Origin: Alloboseaceae bacterium BT-24-1
GTDB taxonomy: Bacteria > Pseudomonadota > Alphaproteobacteria > Rhizobiales > Beijerinckiaceae
Reading direction: 5' to 3'
Length of the DNA stretch: 64,000 nt
Assembly: GCA_025846845.1 (NCBI GenBank)
Contig: JAOYTL010000019.1
Span: 44,398 to 108,397, forward strand
The notes beneath the pieces were generated by a model. The model was given only the letters and a program-made list of their open reading frames with translations. It ran no database searches and was not told where the DNA came from. The position numbers and the translations under genes were made by a program. Below, piece by piece: positions 44,837-54,087 of this stretch (position 1 is its first letter; each line of letters begins with the position of its first letter).

Positions 44837-45703
44837 TCACTCGCCGGCCGCAGCGAGATCGCGCAGCGCCTGCCGGTAATCCGGGTAACGGAAAGCATAG
44901 CCGAGTTCGCGCTTCACCAGCGCGTTCGAGACCCGCTTGTTTTCGCCGTAGAAGCTCGCCGCCATCGGGGAGAGCTTTACGGGATCGAATGGCGTCTCCG
45001 GCGGCGGCTCGAGCCCGGCCACCTCCGCGGCGAAGCTGATCACGTCCTGCGGCGGCGCCGGTTCGTCGTCGGTGACGTTGTAGATCGCCCCGGGACGTGG
45101 CCGCTCGATCGAAGCCATCAGCACGCCGGCGATATCGTCGACATGGATGCGGTTGAAGACCTGGCCGGGCTTGATCAGCCGATTGGCAGTGCCAGCTTGC
45201 AGTTTGGTGATCGCATTGCGGCCGGGGCCATAGATGCCGGACAGGCGGAAGATCTGCACCGCCTTGCCGCAGCGCTCGCCGAAAGCGAGCCAGTCCTGCT
45301 CGATCTCCAGCCGCTGCCGCGAGCGCCGGCTCGTCGGCCGACACTCGGCTGCCTCGTCGATCCAGGCGCCGCCATGGTCGCCATAGACGCCGATGGTCGA
45401 GAGATAGCCGATCCAGCGCAGCTTCTCGGCCGCAGCGAGCTTGTCAGTGAGCGCGCCCAGCACCGGATCGCCGGCTTCGTCCGGCTGGGCCGAGACCAGG
45501 ACCGCATCCGCCTCGGCGAGTATCTTGGCGAGCGGCGTCGACACCGCAAAGCCGCCGAAGACCAGCGTATGCAGGCCCTGCTTGCTGAGCTCGCCGGCCT
45601 TCTCGGCCGAGCGGACCGTGCCGGTGACGTCCCAGCCCCTGGCCAAAGCGGCCCGTGCGAAGAACCCGGCCGAATAGCCGAGGCCGAAAATGACGAGCTT
45701 CAT
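44837..45703 (-). CDS. NAD-dependent epimerase/dehydratase-like (extended SDR) protein
   Basis: This 288-residue protein starts at an ATG at 45703 that overlaps the queG stop (ATGA); the longer open frame upstream is queG read in another frame. It has a dinucleotide-binding opening (MKLVIFGLGYSAGFFARAAL), a YLSTIGVYGD active-site-like segment, and FRLSGIYGPGRNAI, typical of atypical SDR proteins of the YeeZ/epimerase type. The substrate is unknown. It is coupled to queG by overlap. Confidence 0.8.
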   Translation of the reverse strand: MKLVIFGLGYSAGFFARAALARGWDVTGTVRSAEKAGELSKQGLHTLVFGGFAVSTPLAKILAEADAVLVSAQPDEAGDPVLGALTDKLAAAEKLRWIGYLSTIGVYGDHGGAWIDEAAECRPTSRRSRQRLEIEQDWLAFGERCGKAVQIFRLSGIYGPGRNAITKLQAGTANRLIKPGQVFNRIHVDDIAGVLMASIERPRPGAIYNVTDDEPAPPQDVISFAAEVAGLEPPPETPFDPVKLSPMAASFYGENKRVSNALVKRELGYAFRYPDYRQALRDLAAAGE

Positions 45704-46938
45704 GCAGGTTCCAGTTCGTTCGGATCGAGACGCGCCCATTCGCCCCGCACATCGGGGTCGCTCTCCCGCGCGAGCCTCGTCGGTGCGAGTTCGGCGGCGT
45801 GGGCCGGCAAGAGCCGCCCGAGTGCCCAGATCGCCATCGCCCTGACCAGTGGCGAAGCGTCGTCGAGCAGCGCTTCGGCGCTCGCGGCCAGTGCCGGATC
45901 GCCGCTGTTGCCGATCGCGATCAGCACATTGCGGATGAAGCGATCGCGGCCGGTCCGCTTCACCGGCGTGCCGGCGAAGAGTGTGCGGAACGCGGCATCG
46001 TCGAGCGCGGCGAGCTCCGCCAGCGGTAGCGCGTCGAGCTCGTCCTTCAGCGCCAGGCGCGTCTCGTGCGCAGCCTCGGCGAACTTGTTCCAGGGGCAGA
46101 CGGCGAGACAGTCGTCGCAGCCGAAGACGCGGTTGCCGATCCCCGCGCGGAACTCGGCGTCGATATGGCCTTGATGCTCGATCGTCAGATAGGCGATGCA
46201 GCGCCGCGAATCGAGCTGGTAGGGCGCCGGGAAGGCTTTGGTCGGGCAGATGTCGAGGCAGCGCGTGCAGGAGCCGCAATGGTCGCGCTCCGGCTCGTCC
46301 GGCGGCAGCTCGGCAGACGTGTAGATCGCGCCGAGGAAAAGCCAGGCGCCATGCTGGCGCGAGACCAGCACGGTCTGCTTGCCCTGCCAGCCGAGGCCGG
46401 CGGCCTGCGCCAGCGGCTTTTCCATCACCGGGGCGGTGTCGACGAAGACCTTGACCTCGGCCTCGCCGCGCGCCGCGAGTACACCGGCGACGCTTTTCAG
46501 CTTGCCCTTGATCACGTCGTGATAGTCGCGTCGGCGGGCATAGAGCGAGATCGCGCCGCGGTCGCGCTTCTCAAGGACGGCGAGCTGGTCGCCTTCGCCG
46601 GCATAGCTCATGCCGAGCATGACGACCGAGCGCGCTGCCGGCCACAGCGTCGCCGGGTCGGCACGCTCCGCCGTGCGCTCCGTCAGCCAGGTCATCTCGC
46701 CGTGATGGCCGGCTTCGAGCCAGCCGGCGAGGCGCTGCGGCGCTTCCGGGATCGCGTCGACCGGGGCGACGCGCATGACCACAAAGCCCTCGGCCTTGGC
46801 GCGAGCGGCAACGGCGGCCTTGAGCTTGTCGCCGCTCAGAAGTCCAGGTCGTCGTAATGGGCTGAGGGCGCCATGCCGGGAATCCGGTCGCTCAGCAGCG
46901 GCCGGAAGCTCGGTCTGGACTTGATCCTCGCATACCAT
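45700..46938 (-). CDS. queG: Epoxyqueuosine reductase QueG
   Basis: QueG performs the last step of queuosine tRNA modification, reducing epoxyqueuosine with cobalamin and two 4Fe-4S clusters. Visible features are CGSCTRCLDICPTKAF and CDDCLAVCPWNKF for the clusters and a HEAT-like C-terminus (LLDDASPLVRAMAIWALG). The conserved domain starts near GDKLKAAV, just where the fzlA-like gene ends, but the only in-frame standard start before it is the ATG at 46938. That overlaps fzlA by about 103 bases, so the true start is unclear. The stop overlaps the epimerase ATG. Confidence 0.9.
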   Translation of the reverse strand: MVCEDQVQTELPAAAERPDSRHGALSPLRRPGLLSGDKLKAAVAARAKAEGFVVMRVAPVDAIPEAPQRLAGWLEAGHHGEMTWLTERTAERADPATLWPAARSVVMLGMSYAGEGDQLAVLEKRDRGAISLYARRRDYHDVIKGKLKSVAGVLAARGEAEVKVFVDTAPVMEKPLAQAAGLGWQGKQTVLVSRQHGAWLFLGAIYTSAELPPDEPERDHCGSCTRCLDICPTKAFPAPYQLDSRRCIAYLTIEHQGHIDAEFRAGIGNRVFGCDDCLAVCPWNKFAEAAHETRLALKDELDALPLAELAALDDAAFRTLFAGTPVKRTGRDRFIRNVLIAIGNSGDPALAASAEALLDDASPLVRAMAIWALGRLLPAHAAELAPTRLARESDPDVRGEWARLDPNELEPA

Positions 46939-47528
46939 GCGCGGGCAGCCTCATCCTCGTCCCAGGGCACGTCGCCGAGATAGTCGACGCAAGACAGATG
47001 CGCCGCCGCGGCGAGGTCGGCATAGCTCAGATTGTCGCCGGCGAGCCAGTTCCGTTTCGCCGTCAGCCAGGCGATGTAGCGCAGATGATAGCGCACATTG
47101 CCGCGCGCGGCGCGGATCGCGCTCATTTCCGGCGGGCCGCCGCCCTCGTCCCGGTTCATGAAGCGCTTCATCACCTTCTCCAGCACGAGCGGAGCGGTGA
47201 TCTCCTCATTGAACTTGATGTTGAACCAGTCGAGCAGCCGGCGCACTTCGATCCGGCCGCCCGGCCCCTCCGGCAGCAGGCGCCGCTCGCCCAGCGCCAG
47301 CCCGCGTGTCTCGTCGAGATATTCGGCGATCGGTCCGGGGCCCGGAATGACGAGCCCGCTATCCTCGCGCAGGACGGGGGTCGTTCCGGCCGGATTGAGC
47401 TCGAGGAATTCCCGCCGCCGTTCCCAGACGCGCTCCTCGACCAGCGCGGCATCGAGACCGAACTCGCCGAGCGCGAGCCGGATGAAGCGCGAATGCGGGC
47501 AGAGTGAATAATGGTGAAGCGTGGCCAT
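46836..47528 (-). CDS. fzlA: Glutathione-transferase-fold protein, FzlA-like (FtsZ-binding)
   Basis: This 230-residue GST-fold protein has an N-terminal thioredoxin-like domain (MATLHHYSLCPHSRFIRLALGE) and a C-terminal helical domain (NWLAGDNLSYADLAAAAHL, then PSFRPLLSDR and a final HYDDLDF). This pattern is that of the alphaproteobacterial FzlA group. In Caulobacter, FzlA binds FtsZ and is needed for constriction. Assignment to FzlA rather than another GST rests on my recognition of the C-terminal signature. The position next to queG and uppP is ordinary chromosome. Confidence 0.7.
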   Translation of the reverse strand: MATLHHYSLCPHSRFIRLALGEFGLDAALVEERVWERRREFLELNPAGTTPVLREDSGLVIPGPGPIAEYLDETRGLALGERRLLPEGPGGRIEVRRLLDWFNIKFNEEITAPLVLEKVMKRFMNRDEGGGPPEMSAIRAARGNVRYHLRYIAWLTAKRNWLAGDNLSYADLAAAAHLSCVDYLGDVPWDEDEAARAWYARIKSRPSFRPLLSDRIPGMAPSAHYDDLDF

Positions 47529-47767
47529 CGAACTGCTGAAAAAAATGGGAGGTTCGGCGGGGGAGGCAGGCGCCTGATGCAGCGCAATAGAGCGCCCCCG
47601 TATAGGCCTGCCGGCTAAGCCTCACAACCCGGGACCGGGAAAAGGGGCGGATTGCACGGGATTCCTTGCCGGTCTGGTAACCAATTTGCAAAGACCGTAC
47701 GCCATAGCTTTAACGCATTCACCAAGGTTTTGTTGCGCCGCACCCGCTGGCTCGGAAGGACCCTCCC

Positions 47768-48565
47768 ATGCATGACCTGATCGTCGCCGCCGTGCTCGGC
47801 GTGGTCGAGGGGCTGACCGAGTTCCTGCCGGTGTCCTCGACCGGCCACCTCCTTCTGCTCGGGCATTTTCTCGGCTTCGAATCCAAGGGCAAGGCCTTCG
47901 AGATCCTGGTCCAGCTCGGCGCGATCCTGGCGATCCTCCTGGTCTATTTCCGCCGCCTGCTCGATATCGCCCTGCGCCTGCGCACCGATCCTTCCGCGCG
48001 TCGCTTCGTCCTCGGCGTACTCGTCGCTTTCCTGCCGGCGGCGGTGATCGGCGCGCTGGCGCACGGCTTCATCAAGGGCGTGCTGTTCAACCCGTTCCTG
48101 GTTTGCACCACGCTGATCGCCGGCGGCCTCGTCCTGCTCGTCGTCGACGAATTGGAACTCGAGGTGAAGCATCACGACGCTACCAGGTTCCCGTTGGCGA
48201 TGTATCTCAAGATCGGCTTCATCCAGTGCCTTGCCATGGTGCCCGGCGTCTCGCGCTCCGGTTCGACCATCGTCGGCGCGATGCTGCTCGGCGCCGACAA
48301 GCGGGCCGCGGCCGAGTTCTCCTTCTTCCTGGCGATGCCGACCATGGCTGGCGCCTTCGCCTATGACCTGCTCAAGAACTACAAGGAGCTGACCGGAAGC
48401 GACATCGCACTGATCAGCGTCGGCTTCGTCACCGCCTTCATCTCGGCGCTGATCGTGGTGCGCAGTTTCCTCGATTTCGTTTCGAAGCGCGGCTTCACCC
48501 CCTTCGCCTGGTGGCGGATCATCGTCGGCTCGGCCGGCCTCGCCGGGCTCTGGGTCTTCGGCTGA
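47768..48565 (+). CDS. uppP: Undecaprenyl-diphosphatase UppP (BacA)
   Basis: This 265-residue polytopic membrane protein has the two UppP signatures: GVVEGLTEFLPVSSTGHLL near residue 10 and PGVSRSGSTIVGAM near 160. It dephosphorylates undecaprenyl diphosphate to recycle the lipid carrier for peptidoglycan and contributes to bacitracin resistance. Length is normal, and GGAAGGA precedes the ATG. It is convergent with the LysR gene, with almost no spacing. Confidence 0.97.
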   Translation: MHDLIVAAVLGVVEGLTEFLPVSSTGHLLLLGHFLGFESKGKAFEILVQLGAILAILLVYFRRLLDIALRLRTDPSARRFVLGVLVAFLPAAVIGALAHGFIKGVLFNPFLVCTTLIAGGLVLLVVDELELEVKHHDATRFPLAMYLKIGFIQCLAMVPGVSRSGSTIVGAMLLGADKRAAAEFSFFLAMPTMAGAFAYDLLKNYKELTGSDIALISVGFVTAFISALIVVRSFLDFVSKRGFTPFAWWRIIVGSAGLAGLWVFG

Positions 48566-48567
48566 TT

Positions 48568-49482
48568 TCAGCCTGAAGCGGGCAGGGGCCCGCGCCACGT
48601 CCCGAGCAGCATCTCCAGGAAACGCTCTGCTGCCGGCGCCAGCTTGACGCCGCGGCGCCTGACGACGCCGATCGTACGCGAGACCTCGGGATCGCGGATC
48701 GGCCGCGTCACGATGATCGGGTGATCGGCGCCGGGCGTCGCCAGCTTCGGCAGCACCGAGATGCCGAGGCCGGCCTCGACCAGCCCGAGCGAGGTCGAGA
48801 GATGCGTCACCTCGAAAGACCAGTCGAGCCGGACCCCGATCTTGACGAGCGCCGCGTCGAGGATGGCGCGATTGCCGCTGCTGCGGCTGACGGTGACCAG
48901 CGGGTGGCCTTCAAGATCGGTCCAGCCCAATGATGATTTCTGCGCCAGCGCATGGTCATGTCGGCAGGCGAGCACGAAGGGGTCGTCGATCAGCGGTTCG
49001 AAACTGAGCTCGGCATCGGAGCCGCCGATCAGGTTGATGCCGAACTCGACCTCGCCACGCGCCACCGCTTCCAGCCCGTCATTGGCCGAGAGGTCGAGGA
49101 TGCGGAAGCGTATGTTCGGATACTGCGTCTGGAAGCGTGCGATCACCGAAGGCAGGAAGTAGAAGGCGGCGGTCGGCACGCAGGCGAGCGCGATCTGTCC
49201 GGCTCGCCTGCTGCCGAGATCGCGCATCGCGAAGATCGAGGTGTCGAACTCGTCGAGCATGCGCCGGACCAAAGGCAGCATCTCGCGCCCGACCATGGTC
49301 AGCGCGACCCGGCGCGTGGTCCGCTCCAGCAGGGCGGCTCCGACCGCGCTTTCCAGCCGCTGGATGCGTCGGCTCAGCGCGGGCTGGGACATGTTGAGCG
49401 CCTCGGCAGCGCGGTGGAAGCCGCCGAGTTCGACGACCGAGATGAAGGCCCGCAGGTCGAGGGCTTCGAAATTGATGCTCAT
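48568..49482 (-). CDS. LysR-family regulator, divergent from PrpF-like/tricarboxylate-binding genes
   Basis: This 304-residue regulator has an N-terminal winged helix (FHRAAEALNMSQPALSRRIQRLE) and a substrate-binding domain. It is divergent from the PrpF-like and Bug-protein genes across 77 bases, the classical layout for a LysR regulator and its target operon. It probably responds to a di- or tricarboxylate handled by those genes. That is inferred from position. Confidence 0.9.
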   Translation of the reverse strand: MSINFEALDLRAFISVVELGGFHRAAEALNMSQPALSRRIQRLESAVGAALLERTTRRVALTMVGREMLPLVRRMLDEFDTSIFAMRDLGSRRAGQIALACVPTAAFYFLPSVIARFQTQYPNIRFRILDLSANDGLEAVARGEVEFGINLIGGSDAELSFEPLIDDPFVLACRHDHALAQKSSLGWTDLEGHPLVTVSRSSGNRAILDAALVKIGVRLDWSFEVTHLSTSLGLVEAGLGISVLPKLATPGADHPIIVTRPIRDPEVSRTIGVVRRRGVKLAPAAERFLEMLLGTWRGPLPASG

Positions 49483-49559
49483 GACGCATTAATAACGCCG
49501 ATCTCTGCATTTCACAGCGATTATTCGATCTGGGATGACAGGCCATCGCCAAACGCCGG

Positions 49560-50771
49560 GTGACGCCCTTGTCCGCTCCCTTCCAGCTTCCGCATGCTCA
49601 GGCCCTGCGCATACCCTGCGTGCTGATGCGCGGCGGCACCTCGCGCGGTCCGTTCTTCCTGGAGAGCGACCTGCCGAGCGATCCGGCGGCGCGCGATCGC
49701 GTCCTGCTCGCCGCGATGGGCTCGCCGCATCTGCTCCAGCTCGACGGGCTCGGCGGCGGCAATTCGTTGACCAGCAAGGTCGCGATCGTCAGCCGCTCCA
49801 GCCGGCCGGATGCCGATGTCGACTATCTCTTCGCCCAGGTCGCGGTCGAGCGCGCCCATGTCGACCTCGGCCCGAATTGCGGCAACATGCTTTCCGCCGT
49901 CGGCCCCTTTGCGATCGAGGCCGGCCTGGTGCCGGCAGTCGACGGCGAGACGATCGTGCGCATCCACAACCGCAACACCGGGGCGCTGATCGAGGCGGCG
50001 GTGCAGACGCCGGGCGGCGTCGTCGCCTATGACGGCGCGACCGCGATCGACGGTGTTGCCGGCACGGCGGCCGCGATCAGGCTGGGTTTCCTTCAAGCCG
50101 TCGGTTCGAAGACGGGGGCGCTGCTGCCGACCGGCCTTGCCCGCGAAGAGATCGACGGGATCCCGGTAACCCTGGTCGACTACGCCACACCGATGCTGCT
50201 GCTGCGGGCCGCCGATCTCGGCCTCGCCGGCGACGAAACCCCGGCCGAGCTCGATGCCAACCCGGCTCTGTTGGCGCGTCTGGAAGAACTGCGCCGCGAG
50301 GCGGGCTACCGCATGGGCCTCGGCGATGTCGCCGGGAGGGTTATCCCCAAGGTCGGGATACTTTCGTCCGCACGTCGCGGCGGCAGCCTGACCTCGCGCT
50401 ATTTCACGCCGGACCGCTGCCATCGCAGCCATGCCGTGACCGGCGCGCTCTGCGTCGCCGCCGCAAGCCGCATCGCCGGCAGCGCCGCAGCGGAGATGCT
50501 GAGCCCCGAGACCGGCTCGCTGGTGACGATCGAGCATCCGAGCGGGGCCATCCAGGTCGATCTCTCGCTAGACGCAGCTGGGCAGGTGACCCGCGCGAGT
50601 CTGGTGCGCACCGCGCGCCGCATCTTCGAAGGAAACGTCATCGTCCCCGCAAGCACGATCCTCGCGCTTGCAGAGAGGGCGGAAACGGGAGGAGAACTGA
50701 CCCATGACGATCACCCGCCGCCATCTCTGCAGCCTGCTGACGGCCGCCGCGGCCAGCGCCTGCCTGCCTGA
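49560..50771 (+). CDS. PrpF/4-oxalomesaconate tautomerase family isomerase
   Basis: This protein of up to 403 residues (GTG start) has the PrpF pattern: RIPCVLMRGGTSRGPFFLESDLP near the start, DGLGGGNSLTSKVAIV, and GPNCGNMLSAVGPFA with the catalytic cysteine type CGN. PrpF and GalD-type enzymes isomerise unsaturated tricarboxylates such as aconitate or 4-oxalomesaconate by moving a double bond. The next gene, a tricarboxylate-binding protein, fits such a substrate. The last 68 bases overlap that gene. Which substrate is used cannot be decided from sequence. Confidence 0.8.
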   Translation: MTPLSAPFQLPHAQALRIPCVLMRGGTSRGPFFLESDLPSDPAARDRVLLAAMGSPHLLQLDGLGGGNSLTSKVAIVSRSSRPDADVDYLFAQVAVERAHVDLGPNCGNMLSAVGPFAIEAGLVPAVDGETIVRIHNRNTGALIEAAVQTPGGVVAYDGATAIDGVAGTAAAIRLGFLQAVGSKTGALLPTGLAREEIDGIPVTLVDYATPMLLLRAADLGLAGDETPAELDANPALLARLEELRREAGYRMGLGDVAGRVIPKVGILSSARRGGSLTSRYFTPDRCHRSHAVTGALCVAAASRIAGSAAAEMLSPETGSLVTIEHPSGAIQVDLSLDAAGQVTRASLVRTARRIFEGNVIVPASTILALAERAETGGELTHDDHPPPSLQPADGRRGQRLPA

Positions 50772-51690
50772 CCTCGCGCGGGCCCAGGCCGCCTTCCCGG
50801 ACCGGCCGATGAAGCTGCTCGTGCCCTATGCCGCCGGAGGCGGCACGGATGCGATCGCGCGCCTCGTCGCGCAGGGTGTCGGCGAGCGGATGGGCCAGTC
50901 GCTGGTGGTCGAGAACAACGGCTCGGCCGGCGGCAATCTCGCCACCGCCCAGGCGGCCGCGGCCTCGGCCGACGGCTATACCGTGCTGATGGCCAATCAG
51001 GGCCCGATGGTGGTCAACCCGCATCTGTTCAAGAATGTCCGGGTCGATCCGCTGACCGCCTTCGACCCGCTGACCCTGATCTCGGCTGCGCCGCTCGTCG
51101 TGGTCGTCGCGCCGAACTCGCCGCACAAGACGCTGGCCCAGCTCGTTGGTCACGCCCAGAAGAACCCGGGCAAGCTGACCTATGGTTCCGCCGGCAACGG
51201 CTCCGCCAGCCATCTGGCGACGGTACTGCTGGCGCAGACCACGCAGTTCGAGGCCGTGCACGTGCCCTATCGCGGCGCCGGGCCGGCGCTGACCGACCTG
51301 CTCGCCGGCAACAGCGACTTCATGATCACCACCGTGCCGTCGGTGCTCGGCCTGATCCATGGCGGCAAGGTCCGGGCGCTGGCGGTGACCGGCAAGGCTC
51401 GCGCCAAGCTCTTCCCGGAGGTACCGTCGGTCGCCGAAAGCGGCTGGGCGGACTATGAGGCTACGGCCTGGTACGGCTTCGTCGTGCCCAAGGGCACGCC
51501 GAAGGAGATCGCGACGAAGCTGCGCGATGCCACTGTCGAAGCCATCAAGAGCCCGCTCATCCGCGAGCGCCTGCAGAACGAGGGCGCCGAGCCGATCGGC
51601 AACACGCCCGAGGAGTTCTCTGCGATGATGGAAGCCGAGTCGCGGCGCTGGGCCGGGATCATCAAGCAGGCCCGCCTCGCCATCAACTGA
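50704..51690 (+). CDS. Bug-family tripartite tricarboxylate transporter substrate-binding protein
   Basis: This 328-residue secreted protein has a twin-arginine-like leader (ITRRHLCSLL, cleavage near ARAQ). It then shows the Bug-family pattern: RPMKLLVPYAAGGGTDAIARLV, KLTYGSAGNGSASHLA, VPYRGAGPALTDLLAG, and PEVPSVAESG. It binds a carboxylate in the periplasm for a TctAB-type permease, but no tctA/tctB genes are adjacent. It is overlapped by, and probably cotranscribed with, the PrpF-like gene. GGAGGAACTGACC precedes its ATG. Confidence 0.92.
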   Translation: MTITRRHLCSLLTAAAASACLPDLARAQAAFPDRPMKLLVPYAAGGGTDAIARLVAQGVGERMGQSLVVENNGSAGGNLATAQAAAASADGYTVLMANQGPMVVNPHLFKNVRVDPLTAFDPLTLISAAPLVVVVAPNSPHKTLAQLVGHAQKNPGKLTYGSAGNGSASHLATVLLAQTTQFEAVHVPYRGAGPALTDLLAGNSDFMITTVPSVLGLIHGGKVRALAVTGKARAKLFPEVPSVAESGWADYEATAWYGFVVPKGTPKEIATKLRDATVEAIKSPLIRERLQNEGAEPIGNTPEEFSAMMEAESRRWAGIIKQARLAIN

Positions 51691-51694
51691 TGGC

Positions 51695-52396
51695 TTAGGC
51701 GATCCGCTTGTCAGCGGAATCGCAGAGATCGGCGACGACGCAAGCTTCGCAGGCCGGACGCAGCGCCTTGCAGGTGTAGCGTCCGTGCAGGATCAGCCAG
51801 TGATGCGCGTGCCGGCCGAACTCGGCCGGCACTGCCTTTTCCAAGCCCAGCTCGACCTGCAGCACGTTCTTGCCGGGCGCGATGCGCAGGCGGTTGGCGA
51901 CACGGAAGACATGGGTGTCGACCGCGTGGGTGATCTCGCCGAAGGCGATGTTGAGCACGACATTCGCAGTCTTGCGGCCGACGCCGGGCAGGCTCTCCAG
52001 CGCCTCGCGCGCGGTCGGCACCTCGCTGCCGAACTCGACGATCAGCTTCTGCGAGAGCGCGATCACGTTCTTCGCCTTGTTGCGGTAGAGCCCGATCGTC
52101 TTGATCAGCTCGCGCACCTGGTCCTCGCCGAGGGCGAGCATCTTTTGCGGCGTGTCGGCGAGCTCGAACAGCGTCCTCGTCGCCTTGTTGACGCCGGCAT
52201 CGGTCGCCTGCGCCGAGAGCACGACGGCGACCAGCAGGGTGAAGGCGTTGACATAGTCGAGCTCGCCCTTGGGCTCGGGTCTTTGCTGCCGGAACCGGCT
52301 GAAGATCTCGTAGACCTCGGCGGCGCTGCGCGGCTTCGGATCTGTGATCCGTTTGGGCGGCGGGCTGCGGCGTTTCGCACTGTTCGGCACGGGCAT
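51695..52396 (-). CDS. nth: Endonuclease III (DNA glycosylase/AP lyase)
   Basis: This 233-residue base-excision repair glycosylase has the helix-hairpin-helix with catalytic lysine (LESLPGVGRKTANVV), the catalytic Asp in AVDTHVFRV, and the C-terminal 4Fe-4S ligands C-x6-C-x2-C-x5-C (CKALRPACEACVVADLC). It removes oxidised pyrimidines. Length and start are normal. It is divergent from the DUF2244 gene across about 20 bases, where a TATAAT-like box faces right. Confidence 0.97.
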   Translation of the reverse strand: MPVPNSAKRRSPPPKRITDPKPRSAAEVYEIFSRFRQQRPEPKGELDYVNAFTLLVAVVLSAQATDAGVNKATRTLFELADTPQKMLALGEDQVRELIKTIGLYRNKAKNVIALSQKLIVEFGSEVPTAREALESLPGVGRKTANVVLNIAFGEITHAVDTHVFRVANRLRIAPGKNVLQVELGLEKAVPAEFGRHAHHWLILHGRYTCKALRPACEACVVADLCDSADKRIA

Positions 52397-52416
52397 TGCG
52401 GCGTTATAATCTGCGA

Positions 52417-52944
52417 ATGACCTTGGGCAAGCCCGATTGCGATGGCGCAGCCGAAGCGGCCGAAAAGCCGGTCTTCGACGCGACGATCACGCCATACCGC
52501 TCGCTCGACCAGGATAATTTCCGGATCGTGATGACTTTGGTCTGCCTGACCAGCGTCGCTGCCTCGATCCCCTTCATGGCGCTCGGCGCCTGGCCGGTCG
52601 CCGGCTTCTTCGGCCTCGATCTCATCGCGCTCTACATCGCCTTCAAGGTCAACTTCAACGCGGCGCGCGCCTTCGAGCGCATCATTGTGACGCCGCTCGA
52701 GGTGTTGCTGCGCAAGGTCTCGCATCACGGCCGCGAGAACATTTGGCGCTCCAACCCTGCCTGGACCAAGCTCGAGCGCGAGGATGACGAGGATTACGGC
52801 CTGCTCGCGCTTTCACTGGTCTCGCGTGGGCAGCGGACCGTGGTCGCGTCCGCGCTCTCGCCGCAGGAACGCGAGGGCTTCGCGCAGGCGCTCGGCACCG
52901 CGCTCGCCAAGGCCAAGCGCGGCCCGGATTTTGAGCCCGCCTGA
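52417..52944 (+). CDS. DUF2244 membrane protein
   Basis: This 175-residue protein starts at MTLGKPDC. It has two close membrane helices (IVMTLVCLTSVAASIPFMAL and WPVAGFFGLDLIALYIAF) and then a soluble domain with RSNPAWTKLE, as in the DUF2244 family. The function is unknown. A TATAAT box at about 52405 lies very close to the start, suggesting a short leader. It is followed 2 bases later by the next gene. Confidence 0.8.
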   Translation: MTLGKPDCDGAAEAAEKPVFDATITPYRSLDQDNFRIVMTLVCLTSVAASIPFMALGAWPVAGFFGLDLIALYIAFKVNFNAARAFERIIVTPLEVLLRKVSHHGRENIWRSNPAWTKLEREDDEDYGLLALSLVSRGQRTVVASALSPQEREGFAQALGTALAKAKRGPDFEPA

Positions 52945-52946
52945 GC

Positions 52947-53474
52947 ATGGCTGCGACGATCATCCCTCTGATAGCGTTAGCGGTGATCGTGGTCGTGCTC
53001 GCCGCCGCCTTGCGGGCGACGCTGCGCAAGCCAGGCCCGGCATCAGCGGCGCAAGTCAGCGATGGCGAGGCGAGGGTTCGCGCCTACGGCCTTGTGCTGC
53101 GCGACAAGCTCGATCGCGCCTTGTTCGGCCCTGTGTTGGCGGGCCAGGTCTGGGATCGCGTGATGGAGCGTCCTGTCGGCGAGGGTCTGATCCATGAATT
53201 CCACCGCGACTTCTGCGGCCACGGGCTGATCCGCACTGAGGCCGGCACCAAGCTCTGCGACATCCTCGACGGCCATCATCCGGGCGAGGCGATCGCGGAA
53301 TGGCGCTCGCGCGAGGCCTTCGTCGCCTTCTTTGCCGAGCAATCGGACTATAGCTGCAGCGGCTGGGACGAGAGCTCGCCGGTCTTCTTCACCAGCGATG
53401 AGTGGCATCGCAACAACCAGCGCCTGACCCGCGAGAAGCTGCTGCGATTCCTGGCGGGGCCGCTACCGGCCTGA
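52947..53474 (+). CDS. Membrane-anchored hypothetical protein
   Basis: This 175-residue protein has an N-terminal membrane helix (IIPLIALAVIVVVLAAAL) and a soluble domain with several aromatic and cysteine residues (FHRDFCGHGLI, then SDYSCSGWDES). I do not recognise the family. It follows the DUF2244 gene by 2 bases and is probably in the same operon. Confidence 0.7.
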   Translation: MAATIIPLIALAVIVVVLAAALRATLRKPGPASAAQVSDGEARVRAYGLVLRDKLDRALFGPVLAGQVWDRVMERPVGEGLIHEFHRDFCGHGLIRTEAGTKLCDILDGHHPGEAIAEWRSREAFVAFFAEQSDYSCSGWDESSPVFFTSDEWHRNNQRLTREKLLRFLAGPLPA

Positions 53475-53481
53475 GCCGCAC

Positions 53482-54087
53482 TCAGCGCAGTCGGGCTAGC
53501 CAGACAGTATGCCCGCCGCAGCTCGCATCCTCCGCGATATGGTCGACGACAATGAAACCGTTCTCCTGCAGCAGGGCGCGATATTCGGCTGAGGCGAGGC
53601 TGGCGTGGTAGAGCGGCTCGCCTTCGAAGCTGCCGATCGCCTCCCCATGGCCGGGGCCGCTGGTGAAGAGCAATGCCGCGCCTTCGGCTGCATGCTCCCG
53701 GAAAATCCGGAACATTCGCCGCTGATCGTCAGGGCGCAGATGAAAGAAGCTGTCCCAGGCGATCAACCCGTCAAAGCGCCGCCCGAGCGCGAGCATGCGC
53801 ATATCGGCGACCTGCCAGGTCTGCTTGGGGAAGCGTTCGCGGCAGAGCGCGATCAGCGGCGCCGACGAATCAACGCCGGTCACCGCGCAGCCGCGTGCGA
53901 TGAGGTGCCGGGCGATCGGCTCGCCCATGCCGCAGCCGATGTCGAGGACCGACGGATTTGCCGGCAGCAGCGCCAGGAAGCGGTCGAGCCAGCCTGCTTC
54001 CATCGATGACCGGCCGCGCTGCTGGTCATAGGCGGCAGCATGGCGTTGATAGAGCGAGACGATGGTGGCAGCGGAATCGATCATCAA
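53482..54087 (-). CDS. Class I SAM-dependent methyltransferase
   Basis: This 201-residue protein has the SAM-binding motif VLDIGCGMGEPIA near residue 47, an acidic residue at the end of the next strand (VTGVDSSAPLI) and a later DMRMLALG segment. It is a small Rossmann-type methyltransferase. The substrate is not evident from sequence or neighbours. It is convergent with the previous gene, separated by 7 bases. Confidence 0.85.
   Translation of the reverse strand: MMIDSAATIVSLYQRHAAAYDQQRGRSSMEAGWLDRFLALLPANPSVLDIGCGMGEPIARHLIARGCAVTGVDSSAPLIALCRERFPKQTWQVADMRMLALGRRFDGLIAWDSFFHLRPDDQRRMFRIFREHAAEGAALLFTSGPGHGEAIGSFEGEPLYHASLASAEYRALLQENGFIVVDHIAEDASCGGHTVWLARLR

Noticed and set aside
44837..46279. 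480-codon minus-strand frame joining the epimerase with upstream sequence
   Set aside because: The part above 45703 is an alternative frame of queG; the real epimerase start is the ATGA overlap at 45703.
47615..48598. 327-codon minus-strand frame
   Set aside because: It is antisense to uppP; the charged low-complexity product has no domain, while uppP motifs are unmistakable.
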